5,002 bases of DNA, from the NCBI GenBank assembly GCA_001940755.1, contig MEHH01000224.1, positions 1 through 5,002 on the forward strand. Direction: 5' to 3'. Of the stretch, positions 1 to 4,910 are shown piece by piece (the first letter of the stretch is position 1; each line of letters starts with the position of its first letter). The stretch comes from Candidatus Heimdallarchaeota archaeon AB_125. Lineage in GTDB: Archaea; Asgardarchaeota; Heimdallarchaeia; Heimdallarchaeales; Heimdallarchaeaceae. The position numbers and the translations under genes were made by a program. The notes beneath the pieces are model-generated. The model was given only the letters and a program-made list of their open reading frames with translations. It ran no database searches and was not told the origin of the DNA.

Positions 1-525
1 ATAAGCCTGTCTGAAAGGTTCATATTTAGTTAATGTTTGAGCAAAATTTGGTGAGTAATGACCATCTTTGATATATTCTTCAATCTGCTTTTCTGATTTT
101 TCATCTCCACTTAGATAATTTTCGAAAAGCTTTTCACTCATTTCAATTGGTACTTCTGAACCAGTAATTTGAGCCTCGTATAGAATACTGGTTGATAATT
201 TGATGATTAATCCTTCAAGTTTGTCAATTTTTTGTATGATAATATCATGATCTTTTGATAATTTTTGAACTCCTTTAAGAATCATTATGTCAATTTCTTT
301 ATCTTGGACACCATATGGGCCAAGTTCTTCTTTAAGAATCTCTCGAAATTCATCTAAACTATCAGCAGTAACCAACGCTTCTTCAATGTCCTTCTTGTGC
401 TTCTTCTTGAATTTAGCTTTTACTCTTTTGTAAATAAATTCTGCAGCTGCTTGCCCACCCATACGTTTAACGATTTCAATGAGGACTCCTGCAATGAAAG
501 TACCAATAGTTAAAGAGACAATCAT
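1..525 (-). CDS. N-terminal part of an unrecognised membrane-anchored protein (3' end beyond window)
   Basis: The minus strand reads open from an ATG at 525-523 to base 1, giving 175 codons with no stop, so the gene runs off the left edge. I do not recognise the family. Residues 2-19 are hydrophobic (IVSLTIGTFIAGVLIEIV) and look like a signal anchor. A strongly basic stretch follows (residues 33-45, with KFKKKHKK), which would place the rest in the cytoplasm by the positive-inside rule. Residues 76-115 are amphipathic with regularly spaced I/L/V and could form a coiled coil. Residues 116-175 are acidic and probably helical. The frame is open back to a TAA at 570-568, and TTG at 534 is a possible alternative start. 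No clear ribosome site precedes the ATG. It follows the HAAS-like gene on the same strand but is separated from it by a T-rich terminator, so it is probably transcribed separately. Coding status is quite sure; function is unknown. Confidence 0.85.
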   Translation of the reverse strand, partial: MIVSLTIGTFIAGVLIEIVKRMGGQAAAEFIYKRVKAKFKKKHKKDIEEALVTADSLDEFREILKEELGPYGVQDKEIDIMILKGVQKLSKDHDIIIQKIDKLEGLIIKLSTSILYEAQITGSEVPIEMSEKLFENYLSGDEKSEKQIEEYIKDGHYSPNFAQTLTKYEPFRQAY

Positions 526-554
526 AATTTCCAATTTGAATAATGGATTTCTGA

Positions 555-562
555 TATTTAAT
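555..562 (-). promoter_or_regulatory. possible TATA box for the left-edge gene
   Basis: On the minus strand ATTAAATA lies about 33 bases upstream of the ATG at 525, which would start transcription near 532 and leave a very short leader. A second candidate, TTTAAAC, lies at 566-572. The whole 526-608 spacer is AT-rich, so neither is strong. Confidence 0.3.
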
Positions 563-582
563 ATTGTTTAAAGTGATAAATG

Positions 583-603
583 AAAAAAAGAAAAAGAAGA
601 AAA
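583..603 (-). terminator. T-rich archaeal-type terminator after the HAAS-like gene
   Basis: Immediately after the TAA at 611-609, the minus strand runs TTTT, CTTC, TTTTT, C, TTTTTTT. No stem precedes the T runs. Archaeal RNA polymerase terminates at such oligo-T tracts without a hairpin. The position directly after the last gene of the PadR operon supports the call. Confidence 0.6.
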
Positions 604-608
604 TAGAT

Positions 609-1664
609 TTACTTAATTTGGATTACTTTTTTGTACTTGGCATCAGTTTTTGTAAAACCATAAACTTCCAGCTGAGCTACCTTGACTAGTTCTCCAAACA
701 TCCCAATAATGCTAAAGACTGCACCTAAAATGACAATTATCTTAACGATTTGAGGAATGTTAGCAGCTGTGAATCTATTCTGCAGAGCAACTTGTATTAG
801 TTCTGGATTGAAATGCAATCGTAGGAACAATGCTAGATTTAGACTTGTTGGAATTATATGTAAAGCTATGAATAGTTGTTGAAATCTTAGACGTTTTCCA
901 ACCAATGCTTGAGCGAACCTTATGATTCCACCAATTACCATTGCACCACCTACAAGCTTTAACCAATAAGCAAATCCTACCATGTAAGTTGCCATGAAGG
1001 GTTCGTTAATGGATGCAAATGGATAGAAGATTAAAACTCCTCCAATTACAAATCCAACTATTGCTTCAAACAGATAGCTGCCTGAAGTTGATATAGTTGC
1101 TTTAGGTTTCTTTGGTTTTCCTTTCCTTGGTTTCTTAGGATGTTTCCTTGGTTCTTCCTCTACTAGTCTTTTGAAATCTTCAGGTAAAAATCCCTGGTAA
1201 GATAATTGTACGAATAGTAGTGTTATAGCTGCAAATGCAAATGCGAAGCCTACAAACATTTCCCAGAATGCATTTCCTACAATAGCTCCTGTGTCTCCCT
1301 TTCCTAGCTTGAATGCCATAGTAATCATGTTGACCAAGATTGATACTATTCCTGCAAAAATCAGAGATCTATAGTACCAAGGCCAAAGTTCTTCTGTTAC
1401 AAAAAACTTTGGAGTTCCTCTTGTTCTAAATTCTTTGGCTATTTTTCTAGGAGATCCCATTTGGACAATTGCTTCTCTTACATGCATAGCTTCTGGATCT
1501 GCTCCTTCAGCTAATTCTGTAGCTTTGTCCCAAATATGATCTTCTAATTCATCTAGGAAGTCTTTAAGTTCACCTACTTTAGCTGTTAGCCATATGGGTA
1601 ACTTCTTCTTTACCTCAGACTTAAAAGCGTTAATCAATTCTCTTGATTCGATATTTATATTCAT
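609..1664 (-). CDS. HAAS/DUF1700-like multipass membrane protein, PadR partner
   Basis: This is a membrane protein of 351 residues. Residues 20-85 form a soluble helical domain (LTAKVGELKDFLDELEDHIW, later VREAIVQMGSPRKIAKEFR) that resembles the HAAS (HTH-associated alpha-helical signalling, formerly DUF1700) domain found beside PadR regulators. Six probable membrane segments follow at about 99-118, 132-153, 198-216, 226-249, 263-282 and 304-329. Between segments 2 and 3 lies a lysine/proline-rich loop (172-188, PRKHPKKPRKGKPKKPK), likely cytoplasmic. The frame could begin at ATG 1694, inside the PadR gene. I prefer ATG 1664, because GAGGT lies seven bases ahead of it and the ten extra residues have no ribosome site. 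With this start the gap after the PadR stop is ten bases and the ribosome site overlaps that stop, so translation is probably coupled. The family role is inferred as sensing or relaying envelope state to PadR; no transport or catalytic motif is visible. Confidence 0.88.
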   Translation of the reverse strand: MNINIESRELINAFKSEVKKKLPIWLTAKVGELKDFLDELEDHIWDKATELAEGADPEAMHVREAIVQMGSPRKIAKEFRTRGTPKFFVTEELWPWYYRSLIFAGIVSILVNMITMAFKLGKGDTGAIVGNAFWEMFVGFAFAFAAITLLFVQLSYQGFLPEDFKRLVEEEPRKHPKKPRKGKPKKPKATISTSGSYLFEAIVGFVIGGVLIFYPFASINEPFMATYMVGFAYWLKLVGGAMVIGGIIRFAQALVGKRLRFQQLFIALHIIPTSLNLALFLRLHFNPELIQVALQNRFTAANIPQIVKIIVILGAVFSIIGMFGELVKVAQLEVYGFTKTDAKYKKVIQIK

Positions 1665-1671
1665 TTTAATA

Positions 1672-1676
1672 ACCTC
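1672..1676 (-). promoter_or_regulatory. ribosome binding site that decides the HAAS-like gene start
   Basis: The minus strand reads GAGGT, then TATTAAA, then ATG at 1664. The motif overlaps the TGA stop of the PadR gene (1677-1675). This favours the downstream ATG over the pair at 1694/1691 and suggests translational coupling. Confidence 0.65.
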
Positions 1677-2196
1677 ATTTTGACAATCCATCAATATTTA
1701 ATCCACAAATATTGCAAAACTTTACATCTTCATCCTGTGGAATTTTATTAGTACAATTTGGACAGTATATGAACTTCTTCTCAGGAAGTTTGATCTCTAT
1801 ATCCATCAATGGAGTGATAGCTTCAAGGAGTTTGGAGAAAAATCCTACCATATGCTGATATAGTTCTGCTCCTTTACTTGTTAATTTGTAGTATTTTCTA
1901 GGACGACCACCTGATTCTTTCCTTTCTGATTCTAAAAGTTCATCTCGCTCTAATTTTCGAAGAATAGGATATAGTGTTCCTTCTTCAATTATTAGAGTTC
2001 TGCCTGTCTCTTGTTCAAGTTCTTTTAATAATTGATAACCATAAATTCCCTCTTCAGGATGTCTTTGAATTATGGACAAAGCTGAAAGTGTTGATATACC
2101 TCGGAGCAATTCAGATTCAAAGCTTTCAACGTATGATTTGATTTGTTCATCCTCTATCAGTGCTCCTTCTCGATATGTTTTGATGTTTCTGAACAA
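1675..2196 (-). CDS. PadR-family transcriptional regulator with C-terminal zinc ribbon
   Basis: The protein has 173 residues. Residues 30-115 are a PadR winged helix: the stretch GIYGYQLLKELEQETGR, the recognition-helix part EEGTLYPILRKLERDELL, and the wing GGRPRKYYKLTSKG all match the family. After a helix (115-132, the usual dimerisation helix, shorter than in long PadR proteins) comes a treble-clef or rubredoxin-like zinc ribbon with CPNC at 145-148 and CNIC at 161-164. The start is TTG at 2196: it is the only start candidate before the PadR fold with a good ribosome site (AGGTG, seven-base spacing), an in-frame TAG lies shortly upstream, and the next ATG is at residue 116. It is the first gene of an operon with the HAAS-like membrane protein. 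PadR proteins usually repress their own operon and respond to a ligand or partner; the promoter here holds repeats that fit such an operator. The zinc ribbon's role (partner contact or redox/metal sensing) is not known. Confidence 0.95.
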   Translation of the reverse strand: MFRNIKTYREGALIEDEQIKSYVESFESELLRGISTLSALSIIQRHPEEGIYGYQLLKELEQETGRTLIIEEGTLYPILRKLERDELLESERKESGGRPRKYYKLTSKGAELYQHMVGFFSKLLEAITPLMDIEIKLPEKKFIYCPNCTNKIPQDEDVKFCNICGLNIDGLSK

Positions 2197-2203
2197 GTTT
2201 TTA

Positions 2204-2208
2204 CACCT
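2204..2208 (-). promoter_or_regulatory. ribosome binding site supporting the TTG start of padR-like gene
   Basis: AGGTG on the minus strand sits seven bases before the TTG at 2196. It matches the complement of the archaeal 16S 3' end (GGAGGTGA). This is the main reason for accepting a TTG start. Confidence 0.6.
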
Positions 2209-2234
2209 TTTCTGTTGTTTTGTAGGATTGTTGT

Positions 2235-2271
2235 TATACTAACAAACGGATACTAAATTACGTATAGTATA
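2235..2271. promoter_or_regulatory. probable PadR operator: three TATACTA-type half-sites
   Basis: On the plus strand TATACTA (2235-2241) and GATACTA (2249-2255) are direct copies 14 bases apart, both followed by A. TAGTATA (2265-2271) is their exact inverse. ATACTA (2250-2255) and TAGTAT (2265-2270) thus form a six-base inverted repeat with nine bases between. The array covers the expected start of PadR-operon transcription (near 2254), where a bound dimer would block initiation. Assignment to PadR is inference from position and symmetry; the region is AT-rich, so some repetition may be chance. Confidence 0.45.
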
Positions 2272-2276
2272 GAGTA

Positions 2277-2284
2277 TATATAAA
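2277..2284 (-). promoter_or_regulatory. TATA box of the PadR operon, possibly bidirectional
   Basis: On the minus strand TTTATATA is preceded by a purine-rich BRE-like TGAAAATG. It would start transcription near 2254, leaving a leader of about 58 bases with the ribosome site. Read on the plus strand the same bases are TATATAAA, a consensus-like box that could start the TPR gene near 2307. Confidence 0.55.
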
Positions 2285-2319
2285 CATTTTCAATCGAGCT
2301 TGTGACAAAAAAGGACAAC

Positions 2320-2327
2320 ATAAAATA
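2320..2327 (+). promoter_or_regulatory. possible TATA box of the TPR gene
   Basis: ATAAAATA, preceded by a purine-rich stretch, would place the transcript start near 2350, only a few bases before the TTG at 2357. This would explain why no ribosome site precedes that TTG. The TATATAAA at 2277-2284 is the competing candidate. Confidence 0.35.
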
Positions 2328-2356
2328 GAGTTAAAAAGCAAACTAGTAACCTCTCT

Positions 2357-3280
2357 TTGCAAAAAGGGTTGGTGACTAATCTGACTGATGATAAACAAAA
2401 AAAAGATATTGAAGAATTAACTAAACAAGGATCTGAATACTACGACAAATATGAATTTGAGAAGTCATTGACATGTTTTCAAGATATTCTCAAAATTGAT
2501 CCTAATCATGTTGAATCTTATAAAGCAATAGCAAACATATATCGATCTCTTGGACGAATTCCTGAAGCTATTGAATACTGTCAAAAAGCCCTTAAAGTTG
2601 ATCCTAAAGATGTTATTGCTCTATTACTTCAAGGTAATTATCACTTTGAACTAGATGACATTGAAAATTCTTTCAAATGTTATCATCAAGCAGCTGAGAT
2701 TGCTCCTGATAGTACTGATGTGTGGTTCAATCTTGGTAATTTACACAAATCCCAGAAAGAATATACTGAAGCTCTTGAAGCTTTTAGAAAAGGAGAAGCT
2801 TTGGATACATCAGATTTAGGATTACTAATAATGCTTGCTGATTTGAACGAAGAACTAGAAAATTTTGATGAAGCGATTGATTACTACTACAAGATAGTTA
2901 AACTTAGTCCTGATGCTTCTTCAATTTGGATTAGATTAGCTGAGTTGCATTTTGAAAGGGGTGAATACGAAAAAGCTGTAGAATGTCAACTACAGATACT
3001 TGAGCTAGACCCTCAAGATTATATTACTATGAATAATCTAGGGTATACTAAATTGAAACTTGGGGAACTTGATGAAGCTTTTAAACACCTAAATAAAGCA
3101 ATTGAGATCGGTCCAGATTATGCTAATTCTTGGGATAGTTTAGGAGAAACTTATGAGCTAAAGGGAGATTTAGAAAAGGCATTGGAATGTTATACGAAAG
3201 CAGTAGAATTAGATCCTTCAATTGAACTTCATACAGAAAATAAAGAAAGAGTAGAAGATGAACTAAAGAAGAAGAATTAA
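2357..3280 (+). CDS. TPR-repeat protein (eight tandem tetratricopeptide repeats)
   Basis: The protein has 307 residues, soluble, with no signal peptide. Residues 17-288 divide exactly into eight 34-residue TPR units (starting at 17, 51, 85, 119, 153, 187, 221 and 255) without insertions. Most end in the LDP/IDP-type turn, for example LKIDPN, LKVDPK, LELDPQ and VELDPS. A charged helix (289-307) caps the C-terminus. Eight units make about one superhelical turn, a scaffold for binding a peptide or partner protein; there is no fused catalytic domain, so the partner cannot be named. The start is uncertain: the frame opens after a TAA at 2321, and TTG 2357, TTG 2369 and GTG 2372 are possible, with no ATG before the repeats. 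All fall before the first repeat. The gene is divergent from the PadR operon and could share its control. Its stop overlaps the convergent M23-like gene by four bases. Confidence 0.94.
   Translation: MQKGLVTNLTDDKQKKDIEELTKQGSEYYDKYEFEKSLTCFQDILKIDPNHVESYKAIANIYRSLGRIPEAIEYCQKALKVDPKDVIALLLQGNYHFELDDIENSFKCYHQAAEIAPDSTDVWFNLGNLHKSQKEYTEALEAFRKGEALDTSDLGLLIMLADLNEELENFDEAIDYYYKIVKLSPDASSIWIRLAELHFERGEYEKAVECQLQILELDPQDYITMNNLGYTKLKLGELDEAFKHLNKAIEIGPDYANSWDSLGETYELKGDLEKALECYTKAVELDPSIELHTENKERVEDELKKKN
3277..3280. other. overlapping convergent stop codons in a shared TTAA
   Basis: The palindrome TTAA supplies the TAA of the plus-strand TPR gene (3278-3280) and the TAA of the minus-strand M23-like gene (3279-3277). 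There is no spacer, so any 3' untranslated regions must be antisense to the neighbour's coding sequence. Confidence 0.9.
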
Positions 3281-3924
3281 TGATAACATAATTCCCAACT
3301 AGTTTGAAATAGACCGATCATTGTCATTATTTCACTATATCCAGCTGATGAAAAGAATGGTTTAGGACAAACCTGATTATGTTTGTAACTTATATCAAAG
3401 TGAATATGAGCACTTGACTGAACATACAGAAACCGTGCAATTTCTTGACCTATTTCCACCCAATCTCCTTCCTCTACTAAAATCATTGCTAATTGTTTAT
3501 CTTTATCTAAAGGATTTTGGGTCCAAGGTTCAAAATTATATCCCAAGGTTATGCTTTTGTTAAAACGAATTTGTATACTGACGTGAAATCTGTTCTCTAC
3601 ACCCTCTCCATAATCTCTCCATCTAATTTCCTCAACTAGGCCAGGAGTTGCTGCAATAACTTTAGTGTTATTTATGAAGAAATAGTCTAATCCATTATGA
3701 ATGAATCCCCATGGACAACTTACAGTTTCACTGTATCCCTCATTGAAGGCATAATTATCTGATCTAGTTTCATAAATTACATTCATGTAATTAAGATTAT
3801 CAGAAACATAGCGATTTCCAGGATTAAATGCAAGGTCATTCCAGAAAAAGGCTAGAAATACTGAACCAGCAGCTATAATCGCTAGTAATAATATGACTAG
3901 AAGAATCTTAACAGCTTTATGCAT
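3277..3924 (-). CDS. membrane-anchored M23-like (LytM/duplicated-hybrid fold) protein, probably lacking peptidase activity
   Basis: The protein has 215 residues. Residues 5-27 are a hydrophobic signal anchor after a short basic start (MHKAVK), so the rest is outside the cell. From about residue 70 it resembles the M23 peptidase barrel: HNGLD (H76, D80) matches the HxGxD zinc motif, VIAATPGLVEEI matches the strand usually read as V-A-A-x-G-V-V, EEGDWVEIGQEIARF (151-165) matches the V-x-x-G-D-x-V-x-x-G-Q turn, and HIHFDI (H173, H175) matches HxH. Known LytM uses the first H, the D and the second H of HxH as zinc ligands, and these are present. The further catalytic histidine of the Y-A-H motif is absent: the corresponding stretch ITLGYNFEP (125-133) has none. 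The protein may bind zinc but is unlikely to be a normal endopeptidase. Murein is absent from archaea, so its ligand would be another protein or a glycan. Cys70, Cys186 and Cys213 are extracellular and could form a disulfide. The gene is monocistronic with its own promoter. Confidence 0.85.
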   Translation of the reverse strand: MHKAVKILLVILLLAIIAAGSVFLAFFWNDLAFNPGNRYVSDNLNYMNVIYETRSDNYAFNEGYSETVSCPWGFIHNGLDYFFINNTKVIAATPGLVEEIRWRDYGEGVENRFHVSIQIRFNKSITLGYNFEPWTQNPLDKDKQLAMILVEEGDWVEIGQEIARFLYVQSSAHIHFDISYKHNQVCPKPFFSSAGYSEIMTMIGLFQTSWELCYH

Positions 3925-3945
3925 AATAACATATGTCAGTTGTTA

Positions 3946-3953
3946 GCTTAAAA
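3946..3953 (-). promoter_or_regulatory. TATA box of the M23-like gene; leaderless start
   Basis: On the minus strand TTTTAAGC is preceded by A-rich sequence. Its centre is about 26 bases from the A of the ATG at 3924, and there is no ribosome site before that ATG. This spacing puts the transcript start at the ATG itself. Confidence 0.5.
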
Positions 3954-3963
3954 CATTTTTTGT

Positions 3964-3985
3964 AAAAAAATTAAGAGAAAAGAGA
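3964..3985 (-). terminator. T-rich terminator after the GNAT gene
   Basis: After the TGA at 3988-3986 the minus strand runs CTCTTTTCTCTTAA and then seven T (3970-3964). The T runs are the usual archaeal termination signal. A six-base inverted repeat of T and A tracts (3956-3969) adds a possible short stem. Confidence 0.5.
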
Positions 3986-4867
3986 TCAAAGATTCTTTTC
4001 ATACATTGATGATTTACCTTCTTGTTTGAATCCCATAGATTTGTAGTCTTCTAGTTTCTCCATCATTCCACCGAATAAGAATGATTTTAGTTCTGCAACT
4101 TCTTTTTCTTTGCATTCATTTACAATTTTGGAGACAAGTTCTTGCCTAAACTTATCCTCAGATGCATAAATATAACCAACATAGGCTTCATTCTGTTCTG
4201 GATTGACTTGTGCAAATGTTCTTGCTACTATTTTATTGTCTTTTCTGATAACAAAATGACCAAGTATATTCTCAGAAGTATCTATGACTTCAAAGTTCTG
4301 AACAGCTTGTTCTTCTGTCATTCCAAGTTCTTTGACGAAAATTTCTACAAGTTCATCAAGGTCTCGTTCTTTATCATAAAGTAAAACTTCTTCTTTGACT
4401 TCTATAGTACTAATATCACTCATTTTTTGCGATACAAGGTAACCAGTATCACGCTTAAATTCAAATCCATGTTTTTGTGGAACCACTGCACTTTCTCCCC
4501 ATGTATCGTTAGCAAAGAATCTGAGTATTTCTGCTCCCTTATTCTTCAGTGTTTTAGTTCCTTCAGATAATAGTAGACTGAACGCTTCTTCATGTCCCTC
4601 TAAAACCATTGGAGGACTGATTGTAGCAATTGTTTTTCCTTCTTCTTGTTCAGGAATCACTCTTGTTGTAAGAAAACCAATCATCTCATCTCCTTTGAAA
4701 CAATATAATCTAGTTTCAGGATCAAAATCTGGTTGTGAGTAAGCTTCTTTTAACCTATCAACTGGTGTTTGACCGAATAGTTGCCAATTCTTACTGACTT
4801 CTGTTCCTATTTTAAATTGGTCTTCAATAAACTCTTCTTGATAAGTTTTGATGATATAATCTGTCAT
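3986..4867 (-). CDS. GNAT-superfamily acetyltransferase-like protein with two GNAT-type halves
   Basis: The protein has 293 residues, cytosolic and acidic. The first half (about 1-150) shows the GNAT order: an N-terminal helical part, strands around RLYCFKGDEMIGFLTTRVIP (53-72), the pocket part TISPPMVLEGHEEAFSLLL (82-100), a helix to about 111, ILRFFAND (114-121) and the closing QKHGFEFKRDTGYLVSQKM. The second half (about 158-293) repeats it: ERDLDELVEIFVKE, HFVIRKDNKIVARTFAQVNP, EAYVGYIYASEDKFRQELVS, ELKSFLFGG, then YKSMGFKQEGKSSMYEKN. The Y-x-x-x-G-F ending in the second half is typical of GNAT proteins. Neither half has the canonical Q/R-x-x-G-x-G/A acetyl-CoA loop; the second half is closest with a degenerate turn (ASEDKFR). 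Double-GNAT proteins often keep only one active half, so activity and substrate cannot be stated. The ATG at 4867 has a TATA box about 26 bases upstream, implying a leaderless transcript. It is a single gene between a terminator and its own promoter. Confidence 0.82.
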   Translation of the reverse strand: MTDYIIKTYQEEFIEDQFKIGTEVSKNWQLFGQTPVDRLKEAYSQPDFDPETRLYCFKGDEMIGFLTTRVIPEQEEGKTIATISPPMVLEGHEEAFSLLLSEGTKTLKNKGAEILRFFANDTWGESAVVPQKHGFEFKRDTGYLVSQKMSDISTIEVKEEVLLYDKERDLDELVEIFVKELGMTEEQAVQNFEVIDTSENILGHFVIRKDNKIVARTFAQVNPEQNEAYVGYIYASEDKFRQELVSKIVNECKEKEVAELKSFLFGGMMEKLEDYKSMGFKQEGKSSMYEKNL

Positions 4868-4889
4868 GGTTTAGATTTTAAGTCATTAT

Positions 4890-4905
4890 GTTATAATCTT
4901 TTCCT
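4890..4905 (-). promoter_or_regulatory. BRE and TATA box of the GNAT gene; leaderless start
   Basis: The minus strand reads AGGAAAAG (BRE-like) and then ATTATAAC (TATA, 4897-4890). The TATA centre lies about 26 bases before the ATG at 4867, the archaeal distance from TATA to transcript start, and no ribosome site is present. The box is nearly symmetric, so it could also serve the plus strand, with a start near 4920. Confidence 0.6.
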
Positions 4906-4910
4906 AGATT

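Noticed and set aside
775..966. A 63-codon minus-strand frame inside the HAAS-like gene.
   Set aside because: It overlaps membrane-spanning coding sequence in another frame and its product resembles no protein.
1665..1694. Two earlier ATG codons that would add ten residues to the HAAS-like protein and overlap the PadR gene.
   Set aside because: No ribosome site precedes them, while ATG 1664 has GAGGT at good spacing; the added residues are not part of the domain.
2250..2285. Repeated TATA-like units looked at as a possible short CRISPR or satellite repeat.
   Set aside because: The units are only 6-7 bases, differ in orientation, and fit an operator and TATA box at a divergent promoter.
4142..4384. 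An 80-codon plus-strand frame inside the GNAT gene.
   Set aside because: It is antisense to a gene with clear fold features; its Phe/Cys/Ile-rich product and lack of a ribosome site mark it as a shadow.
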